Assembly: GCF_002289345.1 (NCBI RefSeq)
Contig: NZ_NSDG01000102.1
Location: forward strand, 1 to 64,000
Direction: 5' to 3'
Length of the DNA stretch: 64,000 nucleotides
Source: Pseudoalteromonas sp. HM-SA03
Lineage (GTDB): Bacteria; Pseudomonadota; Gammaproteobacteria; Enterobacterales; Alteromonadaceae
Part shown: positions 1 to 8,765 of the stretch, one piece after another
Layout: every line of letters begins with the position of its first letter
Numbering within the stretch: the stretch's first letter is position 1
Notes under the pieces: generated by a model
Database searches by the model: none
The model's input: the letters and a program-made list of their open reading frames with translations, nothing else
Told to the model about the DNA's origin: nothing
Program-made: the position numbers and the translations under genes

Positions 1-30
1 AGAGAAAACTGCTCCAACAACTGGGAAAAA

Positions 31-58
31 TAAACCCCGCTTAAAAAAGCGGGGTTTA
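31..58. terminator. Perfect 12-bp hairpin, likely bidirectional terminator
   Basis: TAAACCCCGCTT and AAGCGGGGTTTA form a perfect 12-bp stem around an AAAA loop. Read on the minus strand the stem is followed by a T-rich run, so it can end transcription of the porin/phosphate-binding pair. It may also end a gene left of the window. A second small hairpin (GGCCCTT/AAGGGCC) follows at about 72-88. Confidence 0.75.
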
Positions 59-94
59 TCATCAATCTGAGGCCCTTATAAAGGGCCTTACTTT

Positions 95-303
95 TATACC
101 CATTTGCTTCATTAAGTGATCTATTTTGAGGTAAGGGAATCTTGTCGATAATACCGCTACCGCCCTACTATCTCCAAGGTACCTACATCCATGTAGGCAA
201 GGCGAAAAATTTGCTATTTAGTTGTTCTAAATAAGAAATTTTTAACACAATTAGCGTCAGATTTGCTCCTTCAAATTGAGCTAATATTAAGATAGATTGA
301 TAT
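95..303 (-). repeat. Dispersed intergenic repeat, copy A
   Basis: The minus-strand sequence matches the stretch at about 61316-61526, including an identical 30-nt block (251-280 here, 61339-61368 there). The ends are imperfect inverted repeats related to ATACCAATT, and the core holds the hairpin CCTACAT-CC-ATGTAGG at 182-197. There is no credible ORF inside. The size and ends suggest a non-coding, MITE-like or REP-like element, which is inference. Apart from this repeat and the two hairpins to its left, the first 311 bases hold nothing recognisable. Confidence 0.7.
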
Positions 304-311
304 ATCCCTTC

Positions 312-716
312 CTAGAATGACTTCACCACTTTAACGCTGCTATCTGCAGCTCCCGAAGATACAAACCCAATTAGGTTAGGGTTACTCGCAACGAGTTTGA
401 GCACCTCAGCATCATCAGCAGCTTCTTTTGGTGGTGTCCCTTTTCCAGTAAATACTAATTTTGACCAATAAGCTTTAAGCTGACTCGATGACTTATTAAG
501 TACCTTTTCATTAAACTCATCGGTTACCGTCGAGCCATCAGCCTGTGTTATCGGAAGTGCTTTAGAGCCATCGGAGAATGACTTTGATTTACCGATAAAA
601 ATTTGCTTAATTTCGTTTTCATCAAGTGTAGAAGTATTGGCAGGATTGACAATGACATCCACGGCTAAGCAACTAAAAGTGCTGCAAAGTAGAGTAAGTA
701 AAAATAATTTTTTCAT
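312..716 (-). CDS. Small exported phosphate-binding-like (PstS-like) protein
   Basis: This is a 134-aa protein with an N-terminal signal peptide (MKKLFLLTLLCSTFSCLA). The body resembles one lobe of a PBP-like periplasmic substrate-binding domain: VIVNPAN, an EIKQIFIGK segment and a C-terminal IGFVSSG segment. Full PstS proteins are over 300 aa, so this is the short PstS-like type. ATG at 716 is chosen because AAGGAG precedes it and the signal peptide starts there; the longer frame to 770 would run into the preceding gene. It lies 10 nt after the porin gene, so the two are probably co-transcribed and may act together in anion or phosphate acquisition. The ligand is not shown by the sequence. 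Confidence 0.7.
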   Translation of the reverse strand: MKKLFLLTLLCSTFSCLAVDVIVNPANTSTLDENEIKQIFIGKSKSFSDGSKALPITQADGSTVTDEFNEKVLNKSSSQLKAYWSKLVFTGKGTPPKEAADDAEVLKLVASNPNLIGFVSSGAADSSVKVVKSF

Positions 717-726
717 GCTTCTCTCC

Positions 727-1803
727 TTAAAATACCATGTCGATGCCAATTGTAATGGCTTTACTATCACCCGAGACCGCTAAACCAACAGAGTTATCCT
801 CCACCTCATCATACTGAATCTTGAAAGCCGCAGAGGAATGAAAATCCCAACGTACTCCAAATGAAGTAGTTTCATGGCTTTCGGCATCCTCGCCCTCCCC
901 TTCAAAATCTGCATAAGATACGAATGGCGTGATACTGTTAAAGCGGTAGCCCAATGTCAGCATCTTGGTGTCTAAATTACCGTCTAAATCCAACCGATTT
1001 AGCTCAGATAAAATAAAGAAATTTCCCCAGTCTGCATTTACTGCTAAACCATAAAACTTGCCATCTCGCTCATCACTCCCCTCCCATAAGACGGGCTCTC
1101 CAGAACGATATCGCAGGTTGGTGTAACGCATATGGGTTAGACGCACCTCAAGCCAATCATTACTGGTTTGAATTACGCCGCCTAGGATGTCTTTCCAGAT
1201 TTCTCTAGTTGGCTCTTGAAAGAAAAACTCGCTCAACAGCTTATTGTCATCATCGTCTTCTTTACCGGCGTAAATATTCCCGCTTAATGACCAGTCACCT
1301 ATACTACCGCTGTAAAGCATATTGATGCCATTGTAATTAAAAATTTGCCAGGTGTAGTTGTCCGCGGGTGCACGCATCCAAATATAGGCGTAACCCACAT
1401 CGTAAAAGTCGGAATAATAGAATAGCGGTAACCGCTTTTTACCTGCTTGGAAAGTCCAATTCTCATTAATCTCATAGGACAAATAAGCCCACTCAAACTT
1501 TGCATCAAAATCGTCTGCACCGCGCGCAACAATCTGACCAGTAACGCTTAATCCTTCGGTTAGATCAGCACTAAATTGAAGACCCATCAGTGTTTCAGGT
1601 TCAAATGAGATATCCTCGTCGTAAACACTGACGATAGGATAATCGGCGAGAAATATTGGATCGTTTATTCCGAATTGTGGAACACCACTTCCGCTCAGCA
1701 CCTTACCAGCATTGATACTTGCGAATCCGGAAAAGTTAACCTCTGCATGCCCTGAAAAACAGGCAAGGCAAAGGGTACAACCTAAAGCTAGTTTCATCTT
1801 CAT
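727..1803 (-). CDS. Outer-membrane porin-like beta-barrel protein
   Basis: This is a 358-aa protein with a signal peptide (cleavage after GHA, about residue 20). Alternating hydrophobic/polar strands run throughout, and it ends in ITIGIDMVF with the terminal phenylalanine typical of BAM-assembled outer-membrane barrels. Acidic loops (KEDDDDNK, EGEGEDAES) are visible. It is the promoter-proximal gene of a pair with the PstS-like gene. Its size and barrel pattern fit diffusion porins found in Alteromonadales. Specificity cannot be read from the sequence; anion or phosphate transport is inferred only from the neighbour. Confidence 0.7.
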   Translation of the reverse strand: MKMKLALGCTLCLACFSGHAEVNFSGFASINAGKVLSGSGVPQFGINDPIFLADYPIVSVYDEDISFEPETLMGLQFSADLTEGLSVTGQIVARGADDFDAKFEWAYLSYEINENWTFQAGKKRLPLFYYSDFYDVGYAYIWMRAPADNYTWQIFNYNGINMLYSGSIGDWSLSGNIYAGKEDDDDNKLLSEFFFQEPTREIWKDILGGVIQTSNDWLEVRLTHMRYTNLRYRSGEPVLWEGSDERDGKFYGLAVNADWGNFFILSELNRLDLDGNLDTKMLTLGYRFNSITPFVSYADFEGEGEDAESHETTSFGVRWDFHSSAAFKIQYDEVEDNSVGLAVSGDSKAITIGIDMVF

Positions 1804-1927
1804 TGTGATTCATCCCAATTGCTTGTTCTACAAGTACTACATTGCAAGTATAGTTAAATTTAAGAAAATGCTAGCAAAAGCAGAAAATTGATAGAAATAT
1901 TTGCGGAAAAAGGGATGACATAGGTAC

Positions 1928-1952
1928 AAAAAAGCAGCTTACGCTGCTTTTT
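1928..1952 (-). terminator. Rho-independent terminator after yejK
   Basis: AAAAGCAGC and GCTGCTTTT form a 9-bp stem around TTAC. T-runs flank it in either direction. It sits just beyond the yejK stop, before the porin gene. Confidence 0.75.
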
Positions 1953-1957
1953 AACGG

Positions 1958-2971
1958 CTAAGATTCGTCGTTATAATAACGTTCAATTTGATCCTTTAAG
2001 TTAGGCGGTACACCTTTAATTGTAAGTGTATCGCTTGCAGCATCATAAATAACTCGCTCACCTAAATGCTTACGTTCAAAGCCAACGCTCACTCCGCCAC
2101 CAAGCCCAGAAAACTTTACCATACTCGTTACTGTCTTTTTATCAACAGGAAAGCTTTCTTCCAGCTCATAGCCCTGCTCTTTATAAAAATCTTCAAACTT
2201 TACGTCTGAAGACTTAGAAAGCGCCTCAGATAGTGTATTAACATCCGCGTCCTCGCCGCTTGAAACACAGTCGTTACAATAGTCAAAAATCTCCTTACGG
2301 ATGTCGTCTTTTTCAGACTTTTCATATTGCTGTGTAGACAAATAATCCTCAACCGCGTGTAACATAGTTTGCGATTGCTGCTTTGGATCGATCCCCTCTT
2401 CACAACCAAGAAAATCTAAAAAGAAATCAGCGACTTTTCGACCAGCACGCCCCTTAATAAAGGAAATATAGCGGTTCTCTTCTGCGGCCGTATCCCAAGC
2501 ATCTAAATCGATTCTCGCAGCCAATTGCATACGTGAAATATCTAAGTGTTTTGCTGCAGATAAGTCTAAATCTGAGGTAATTGTGTAATGTTCTTTAATA
2601 TTAATCAGAGCAATCATAATAAAATTGCTAGCAACATACTGATAATGACAAAACACTAAATATCCGGTTTCATGAAACGCATATTTATTAAGCTCTTCTT
2701 TAAGCACATTGGTTGCTTCTTGGGTTAAATTCCAAAAGTTCAGCTCATTATTTCTATAACTCTGCATCGCAGACGCGACTACACTGCTTTTTTCACTGCT
2801 AAAAGCACAGAACCCTTTACCCGGTTTGCCATTGTAGGCATGATGCAATTGTTCAATGAAAACATTAACTTTGTCATTGATTTGCATTTCATCTTCACGT
2901 AGATGTATTTCGGTATCTTCGTCTTGTTTGTCTACATAGTGAACAACTAGTTTTTTTACCTCAACGCTCAT
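1958..2971 (-). CDS. yejK: Nucleoid-associated protein YejK (NdpA)
   Basis: This 337-aa protein matches the YejK/NdpA family in length (E. coli about 335 aa) and pattern. The N-terminal MSVEVKKLVVHYVDK, central ISFIKGRAGRKVADFF and C-terminal TLTIKGVPPNLKDQIERY segments are characteristic. YejK is a cytoplasmic, nucleoid-bound protein of uncertain molecular role. It is divergent from yejL-yejM, the same arrangement as in enterobacteria, with 65 nt between the start codons. A terminator lies just after its stop. Confidence 0.93.
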   Translation of the reverse strand: MSVEVKKLVVHYVDKQDEDTEIHLREDEMQINDKVNVFIEQLHHAYNGKPGKGFCAFSSEKSSVVASAMQSYRNNELNFWNLTQEATNVLKEELNKYAFHETGYLVFCHYQYVASNFIMIALINIKEHYTITSDLDLSAAKHLDISRMQLAARIDLDAWDTAAEENRYISFIKGRAGRKVADFFLDFLGCEEGIDPKQQSQTMLHAVEDYLSTQQYEKSEKDDIRKEIFDYCNDCVSSGEDADVNTLSEALSKSSDVKFEDFYKEQGYELEESFPVDKKTVTSMVKFSGLGGGVSVGFERKHLGERVIYDAASDTLTIKGVPPNLKDQIERYYNDES

Positions 2972-3036
2972 CTTTGTTTTTCACGCCTCTAATGTTAAAA
3001 TGTAAGAATTATTGCTTTTATAAATTGAACCAACTG

Positions 3037-3249
3037 ATGCCTATCCAATCAAAGTATTCCAATAAACAAGTAGAAGAAATTGTTGACCAATTAGTTAATG
3101 TATTAAGCTCGCAAAACGCACCAGTTGATCTCAGCTTAATGTGTTTGGGTAATTCTATCACGCACATTCTAAAAGAACATGTTCCTGAGAGTAAGAGACA
3201 ATCTGTTGCCGAAAATTTTGCCAAAGCGCTTACACAATCAGTAAAGTAA
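3037..3249 (+). CDS. yejL: DUF1414 family small protein YejL
   Basis: This is a 70-aa protein of the YejL/DUF1414 family. It starts MPIQSKYSNKQVEEIVDQL and has the conserved APVDLSLMCLGN and ESKRQSVAENFAKAL segments. ATG at 3037 is chosen because it aligns with the E. coli YejL start; the open frame to 2974 would add 21 unrelated residues. Function is unknown. It sits 4 nt before the yejM-like gene, in the conserved yejK/yejL/yejM arrangement. Confidence 0.9.
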   Translation: MPIQSKYSNKQVEEIVDQLVNVLSSQNAPVDLSLMCLGNSITHILKEHVPESKRQSVAENFAKALTQSVK

Positions 3250-3253
3250 CGGA

Positions 3254-4774
3254 ATGAATCTTACACCGCACAGCCCTTTTTCATCAAAGGCAAGTCAATT
3301 ACTAAGCTGGGGACACTGGTTTACCTTTGCTAACATTGGCTTAGTTTTATTGATTAGCTCAGTTTATTTGTTCGCCGACAAAGCGCCGAATACCTTTGTC
3401 GGTTGGTTTTATATGCTGATCACATGGATAAGCCATACCAGCTTTATCACTTTTTGTGCGTTTGTATTAACTATCTTTCCGCTTAGCTTAATATTCCCTT
3501 ACCCACGACATATTCGCGGGATGGCTGCAATTATTGCCTCGGTCGGTATTGTTGTATTAACGGTGGATGCCTTTGTTTACCTACAACTTGGCTACCATAT
3601 AAACCTGGCTTCGCTTTCCGATATCTTTGTTTTATTGTGGGAAGCGTTAGTCGGTTCATCCCTAGTTAACCTCATCATCACCATCGCAATGCTTGCGTTG
3701 GTGCTCACTTTTGAGCTACTCGCTGGAAATTATGCTTGGCGTCATTTGGCCGAGCTTAAATCCTATAAATTCCCCCGTTATGCAACGGGCACCATTGTGA
3801 CCTGCTTCGCGCTCAGTCACAGCCTACATATATGGGCTGATGCGAATGCCTTTTTCGATATCACTAAGCAAGATAATGTATTGCCCCTATCTTACCCAAC
3901 AACCGCAAAGAGCTTACTCGCTAGACACGATTTACTTGATATCGAACAGTATGAAGAAGCACATTCGCTAAGTATTGGTGATACGCATTCAAAATACAAA
4001 GCTCCTGTAATTTCAGCAGTATGCAAAGAAAAGAAAGATACCGCTGAGCAACCTATCAACGTTTATGCTTACACAAATGAAAGGCTCTTTCAAAAAACAG
4101 CAACAGCGCTTCAGAACGACGGTAAAAATAACGTGTTCCGAATGGATTCTGTTTTGCGAGCAGGAAATAGTAGCGATGCACTATTTAGCCTTATATATGG
4201 TCTACCGAGTTATTATAAAGAGTCTGTCCTGCTGCAACAGCAAGTTCCAGTTTGGTCAATTGATAATGACTTAATGAGCGTCAATGCTGGCGGCGAGTTC
4301 TCTTTTGTTCCTTCTCACCAAGCAAGTAAATTAACACTCGTTGAAGTAAGTGACGAAATTGACATTGATAGTTCAAAGCCTTTCGTGGCAATTGATATTA
4401 GTGCACAGAAAGCGACAGTATTAACCAGTTCTGCGGTAACCAACATTGACCTGTTTGCTCATGCTTATGGTCTTGTGCAGCCCAATGACATCACCTATAC
4501 CCTGTTAAGCTCTTATCTAGGCTGTGATCCCCTTGCTCAACAAAGTATGCTGGCATCGAACATTAAAACTCGCTCTCATGTAGAAGGCGTTAACTTTACG
4601 CAAGGTGTCTTAGTTGCCTTCAAAAAAGACAAAATCACTTTAGTCAATCAAGATGGTAGCTTCAAACAGATATCAGCAAAGGAAGGCTTTGTATTAAATG
4701 GCAATTTAGATATTCCATTTTTAATACAAAGTATTAAGACATTAAAAAAATTCACAGCCCCTGAAGCGCAATAA
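3254..4774 (+). CDS. yejM: YejM-like inner-membrane protein with shortened sulfatase-like domain
   Basis: This is a 506-aa protein with an N-terminal bundle of about five transmembrane segments (residues about 15-195; DUF3413), then a periplasmic region. In E. coli, YejM (PbgA/LapC) is about 586 aa with a sulfatase-fold periplasmic domain, and it controls LpxC turnover and so LPS synthesis. Here the C-terminal part keeps a recognisable SLIYGLPSYYKES segment but is about 80 residues shorter and strongly diverged. Position directly after yejL supports orthology. Whether it still senses LPS is not evident from the sequence. Confidence 0.8.
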   Translation: MNLTPHSPFSSKASQLLSWGHWFTFANIGLVLLISSVYLFADKAPNTFVGWFYMLITWISHTSFITFCAFVLTIFPLSLIFPYPRHIRGMAAIIASVGIVVLTVDAFVYLQLGYHINLASLSDIFVLLWEALVGSSLVNLIITIAMLALVLTFELLAGNYAWRHLAELKSYKFPRYATGTIVTCFALSHSLHIWADANAFFDITKQDNVLPLSYPTTAKSLLARHDLLDIEQYEEAHSLSIGDTHSKYKAPVISAVCKEKKDTAEQPINVYAYTNERLFQKTATALQNDGKNNVFRMDSVLRAGNSSDALFSLIYGLPSYYKESVLLQQQVPVWSIDNDLMSVNAGGEFSFVPSHQASKLTLVEVSDEIDIDSSKPFVAIDISAQKATVLTSSAVTNIDLFAHAYGLVQPNDITYTLLSSYLGCDPLAQQSMLASNIKTRSHVEGVNFTQGVLVAFKKDKITLVNQDGSFKQISAKEGFVLNGNLDIPFLIQSIKTLKKFTAPEAQ

Positions 4775-4839
4775 CCTTGAATAAAGTGGGATGTCATCTA
4801 TTGTTAAGTAGATATTGACTGTTACAGCAAGGATGCCAT

Positions 4840-5316
4840 ATGCAATTATATCTAAAACTACCTTTACTGATTTTTGTCTCTGCTCATTGTTTCGCCGCAA
4901 CATCGGTAAAATACTTCAAATGCACTACCGACAGAGGCATCGTTTTTAGCCAATTTCCCTGCTCGGCCAATGCGACCCAGCATACAATAACCACATCCGA
5001 TCCTAAAGCCTCAGTTCCCTCGGAACAGCACTATAAAATGCTAAATAATTTGGAACGTAACCAAATTGCGAAAAGGACAAAGCGTGCGCTCAGAGCCAAA
5101 CACCATGAAAAAGCCGTGCTCAATCGCAAAAGAGATACCGCGGTTAGAGAGCAACAAGATAAATTAACTAAACTAATGAATGAAGACAGGCGCAAAAAAG
5201 TCGTCAGGCAGGTTAAAAAGGAAATAAAAGCCATTAATAAGGCGCATGCTAAAGCGCTTAAAAAACTAGAGAAAGAGATTTCAAAATTAGAGAAGCAACT
5301 AAAAGAATATGAGTGA
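4840..5316 (+). CDS. Exported DUF4124-like protein with coiled-coil tail
   Basis: This is a 158-aa protein with a signal peptide ending near CFAA. A short DUF4124-type segment follows (YFKCTTDRGIVFSQFPCS, two cysteines). A long, highly charged Lys/Glu/Arg-rich helix from about residue 65 to the end is predicted to form a coiled coil. It is probably periplasmic. DUF4124 has no established function. It stands alone between yejM and aceK. Confidence 0.65.
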   Translation: MQLYLKLPLLIFVSAHCFAATSVKYFKCTTDRGIVFSQFPCSANATQHTITTSDPKASVPSEQHYKMLNNLERNQIAKRTKRALRAKHHEKAVLNRKRDTAVREQQDKLTKLMNEDRRKKVVRQVKKEIKAINKAHAKALKKLEKEISKLEKQLKEYE

Positions 5317-5478
5317 TATAACCGCTCAATTACATTGATTGCTTTTTTGAGAGTCGCACTTGGTCAATGAGCATTAGCTATGACTATACAAATGCCTTAC
5401 TGGTATTACCAGATGACTTTTCGTACATTACCTTGTAAAGTGAAACCACTTCGCGTGGATAATTTATGAGGGATGTAG

Positions 5479-7230
5479 ATGCAAGAACAGCAGTTGGCAG
5501 AACAAATTTTATCTGGTTTCCAAAACCACTATCACGCATTTGTAAAAATTACGAAGTTGGCACCAATCGCTTTTGCTTCTCAAAATTGGGGAGAGATAGA
5601 ACGAATAAGTAAAGCGAGGATCAGCCAATACGATAGTAAAGTTGATGAAACCGCACAGAAGTTAATACAACTCTATGGTTCGACGCAACTAGATGAATCG
5701 CTATGGTACCAAGTCAAGCAGGCTTACCTTGAACGTCTTACCTTTCACCCTCAACCAGAGCTTGCTGAAACTTTCTATAATTCAGTCTTTTGCTGCCTCT
5801 TTCACCGCCGATATTACAATAGCGATTTCATTTTTGTTGAAACCCAACTAGCTAATGCCACGTCGCTCCCTGTAGAGGCTGAGTATCGAAGTTATTTCCC
5901 AGTCGTCAATGGTCTCAAGCCTACCATCAAAAAAATCATTGAACACATTGACTTTCATTGTAAATTTGAAGATTTAGATAGAGATATTCGACTACTCGTT
6001 AAGGCGTTTCTTAAACAAGCACCTAATACGCATCATCAGGCGCACCTAATGCGCTTCGATATCCTCAGCGCACCTTTCTATCGTAATAAAGGCGCCTATA
6101 TTGTCGGCCGAGTGGTATCTAAATCTGGTGTGCAGCCGTTTATCATCTCGGTATTACACGCACAAACAGGGGGCTTACTGATCGATGCGCTGCTTACCAA
6201 CAGCTCACAAATGCGAGTGATTTTCGGTTTTGCGCGTGCTTACTTTTTAGTAGAAACCCATGCTCCATCTGCGCTAGTTAAGTTTTTAAATCAACTCATG
6301 CCAAATAAAACAAAGGCTGAGCTTTATAACGCCATCGGCTTTCATAAACAGGGGAAAACCGAATTTTATCGTGAGTTTTTACACCACTTAGCGAATTCTG
6401 AAGAACAGTTTGAAGTCGCACCAGGTACACCCGGTATGGTGATGATGGTATTCACTCTGCCTAGTTTTCCCTATGTTTTTAAAGTGATCCGTGACCAATT
6501 TCCAGAAAGCAAGCCATTTACAAAAACAACCGTTCTAGAGCGGTACCAACTCGTAAAACGCCATGATCGCGTGGGTAGAATGGCAGATACGATAGAATAT
6601 TCCGATGTGGTACTCCCACTTACACGTATTTCACCAGTCCTTTATCAGCTGTTGCTGGACTCTATCTCTCAAAGTATACGTATTGAGGGGGACAATATGG
6701 TGATAAAACACTTGTATATTGAGCGCCGTATGACACCGCTCAACCTCTTTGTACAGCAAGCCGATAAAGAAACGTGCGAGCAAGTTATTAGAGATTACGG
6801 CTATGCGCTCAAAGAAATGCTCGCTGTAAACATTTTTCCAGGAGATATGCTGTTAAAAAACTTTGGCGTGAGTAAACACCACAGAGTTATCTTCTATGAC
6901 TATGATGAAGTGCAATACCTTACTGAAATGAACTTTAGAGCGCTGCCAAAACAAGAGCTTGATAATATGTACGACTCTGGCGATATTTCCAGTGCGCCAC
7001 AAGACGTCTTTCCTGAACAGTTGTGTACATTTGTTCTCACAAATCCTACACTAAAGGAAATGTTTCTGCACCATCATGCTGATTTGGCTGAGGTGTTGTT
7101 TTGGCAGCAAGCACAACGAGATATTCGTGAGAGAGTCGTAAGACATATTTACCCTTATCCACATGAAAATCGTTTTCTCCAAGATGCCAAAAAAGAAGAA
7201 GAATACAAAGGAAAACTGAGTGAACATTAG
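5479..7230 (+). CDS. aceK: Isocitrate dehydrogenase kinase/phosphatase AceK
   Basis: This 583-aa protein matches AceK (E. coli 578 aa). AceK phosphorylates and dephosphorylates isocitrate dehydrogenase to direct carbon into the glyoxylate shunt. Visible hallmarks are the ATP-site segment APGTPGMVMMVFTLPSFPYV followed by FKVIRDQFPESK, and the catalytic-loop region FPGDMLLKNFGV with YDYDEVQYL. Unlike E. coli, aceB and aceA are not adjacent. The last 11 nt overlap the following LysR gene, so translation of the two may be coupled. Confidence 0.95.
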   Translation: MQEQQLAEQILSGFQNHYHAFVKITKLAPIAFASQNWGEIERISKARISQYDSKVDETAQKLIQLYGSTQLDESLWYQVKQAYLERLTFHPQPELAETFYNSVFCCLFHRRYYNSDFIFVETQLANATSLPVEAEYRSYFPVVNGLKPTIKKIIEHIDFHCKFEDLDRDIRLLVKAFLKQAPNTHHQAHLMRFDILSAPFYRNKGAYIVGRVVSKSGVQPFIISVLHAQTGGLLIDALLTNSSQMRVIFGFARAYFLVETHAPSALVKFLNQLMPNKTKAELYNAIGFHKQGKTEFYREFLHHLANSEEQFEVAPGTPGMVMMVFTLPSFPYVFKVIRDQFPESKPFTKTTVLERYQLVKRHDRVGRMADTIEYSDVVLPLTRISPVLYQLLLDSISQSIRIEGDNMVIKHLYIERRMTPLNLFVQQADKETCEQVIRDYGYALKEMLAVNIFPGDMLLKNFGVSKHHRVIFYDYDEVQYLTEMNFRALPKQELDNMYDSGDISSAPQDVFPEQLCTFVLTNPTLKEMFLHHHADLAEVLFWQQAQRDIRERVVRHIYPYPHENRFLQDAKKEEEYKGKLSEH

Positions 7231-8158
7231 TAAAATTGACCTTAACCTGCTGGTTTACCTCGATACCTTACTTCGAGAGTGCAATGTAACACGTGCCGCA
7301 AATCAATTAAGTATTACCCAACCGGCAATGAGTAATGGTCTTAAGCGTCTCAGAAACCTCTTTAATGACCCCATTTTAGTACGTACCAGTGAAGGCATGG
7401 TGCCAACAGAGCGCGCACTTGAGCTGCAGCCTGTGATCCGTGGTATACTCATGACTTTGGAAGAAACTTTAGCCCCTAACAGGGAATTTGAAGCAGCGAG
7501 TAGTAATCGAGTCTTTCGGATTATGGCTAGCGACTATGCTGCGAGTACGCTTGCGCCAAAACTCCTGACTAAACTTCACGAAGAAGCACCAGATACGACC
7601 CTTGATATTCTCACGCCGAGTGATGTTACTTTCCATGATGTGGAAAATGGCAAGGTAGACATGGCAATTAACCGCTTTGAAAATCTACCGCAATCGTTTC
7701 ACCACAAACGAATTTGGAAGGATAGTTTTTGCTGCCTCGTGAAATCCGACAACCCCGTCATTACCCACTTTACCCTTGATGCCTATTTAAAATCTCGCCA
7801 TATTTGGGTAAGTAAAACCGGATTTGGTGTTGGGGTTGGAATGGACCCTGCAGATGTACAGAAACTTGGCTGGGTTGACGAAGCGCTTGCACACTTTGGA
7901 AAACACAGAAACATCGCAACTTTTACGCGTAATTATCACGTTGCAATTCACTTGGCAAAAGAGCAGAACTTAATTGCAACATTACCGTCAAAAGCCGCGA
8001 ATATCTATCGTGATGACCCGACCTTAGCGGTTCTGGAGCCGCCATTCCCTATTCCGCCATTTGAGTTAGATATGATTTGGAGCCCGCTATTACACCGCGA
8101 TGCGAGTCACATTTGGTTGAGACAAAAAATTGCTGAGGTAGCTGAAGAACTAGCATAA
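7220..8158 (+). CDS. LysR-family transcriptional regulator
   Basis: This is a 312-aa LysR-type regulator. An N-terminal winged HTH spans residues about 6-65 (NLLVYLDTLLRECNVTRAANQLSITQPAMSNGLKRLR), and a substrate-binding domain follows to the end (FRIMASDYAASTLAPKLL onward). The N-terminal signature resembles the NodD/LeuO branch. The start is GTG at 7220 inside the aceK 3' end, an 11-nt overlap. It may regulate carbon metabolism because of its coupling to aceK, but no target is evident. Confidence 0.85.
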   Translation: MNISKIDLNLLVYLDTLLRECNVTRAANQLSITQPAMSNGLKRLRNLFNDPILVRTSEGMVPTERALELQPVIRGILMTLEETLAPNREFEAASSNRVFRIMASDYAASTLAPKLLTKLHEEAPDTTLDILTPSDVTFHDVENGKVDMAINRFENLPQSFHHKRIWKDSFCCLVKSDNPVITHFTLDAYLKSRHIWVSKTGFGVGVGMDPADVQKLGWVDEALAHFGKHRNIATFTRNYHVAIHLAKEQNLIATLPSKAANIYRDDPTLAVLEPPFPIPPFELDMIWSPLLHRDASHIWLRQKIAEVAEELA

Positions 8159-8263
8159 CAATATAACTAGTCAGCAGCTTTGCTTAGGTGCGCTTTTTGA
8201 AATTGGTATCGCCAGCTAATTGAACTATCCTTTTATCTATATGCATAAAAGGTGCAATAAAGC

Positions 8264-8647
8264 ATGGCGAAATTCTCTTATAGAGCAACGATTGATAGTA
8301 AAGAGGAACTTATCCACGCAGCCGCATACGGGGAGTGCATGGAAGCCAATATCATAGAGATGTACAAAAATTTAGGGCTTGCACTTAAATCGAATCAGCT
8401 AAAGAGTTTAGTTATCGACGTCTCTCAATTACATATCACCTACGACTATCCAAGCGTGCTAGCCGTTTTACAAAAACTCAATCAATTTGTTGATGGGATT
8501 GCTCTTGCCCGAGTTATCTCCCCCTCGGACACTAAAAGTGGATTAATTGAAGCATTTGCTGACAAGCACGGCTTAGCGATTAAGAACTTCGAGAACTACA
8601 ATGATGCAGTAGCTTGGGTACATACTGTGAATGCAAAAAATAAATAA
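8264..8647 (+). CDS. Small STAS/SpoIIAA-like protein of unknown function
   Basis: This is a 127-aa soluble protein without signal peptide or membrane segment. Its alternating beta/alpha pattern (LKSLVIDVSQLHITYDYPSVLAVLQKL, ALARVISPS, FENYNDAVAWV) and length resemble SpoIIAA-like/STAS-fold proteins common in marine gammaproteobacteria. It has its own intergenic spaces on both sides and is probably monocistronic. The family call is by fold pattern only. Confidence 0.5.
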   Translation: MAKFSYRATIDSKEELIHAAAYGECMEANIIEMYKNLGLALKSNQLKSLVIDVSQLHITYDYPSVLAVLQKLNQFVDGIALARVISPSDTKSGLIEAFADKHGLAIKNFENYNDAVAWVHTVNAKNK

Positions 8648-8765
8648 AATTAAGTGAATATTCAGAATAAAGTCATGAAATTAGTGATATTATTTGCCGT
8701 TGGTCAATAACTGATGGCCAATCATAAGCAATTTGTGAACAACCTTTATTTCATAATAGGGAACT

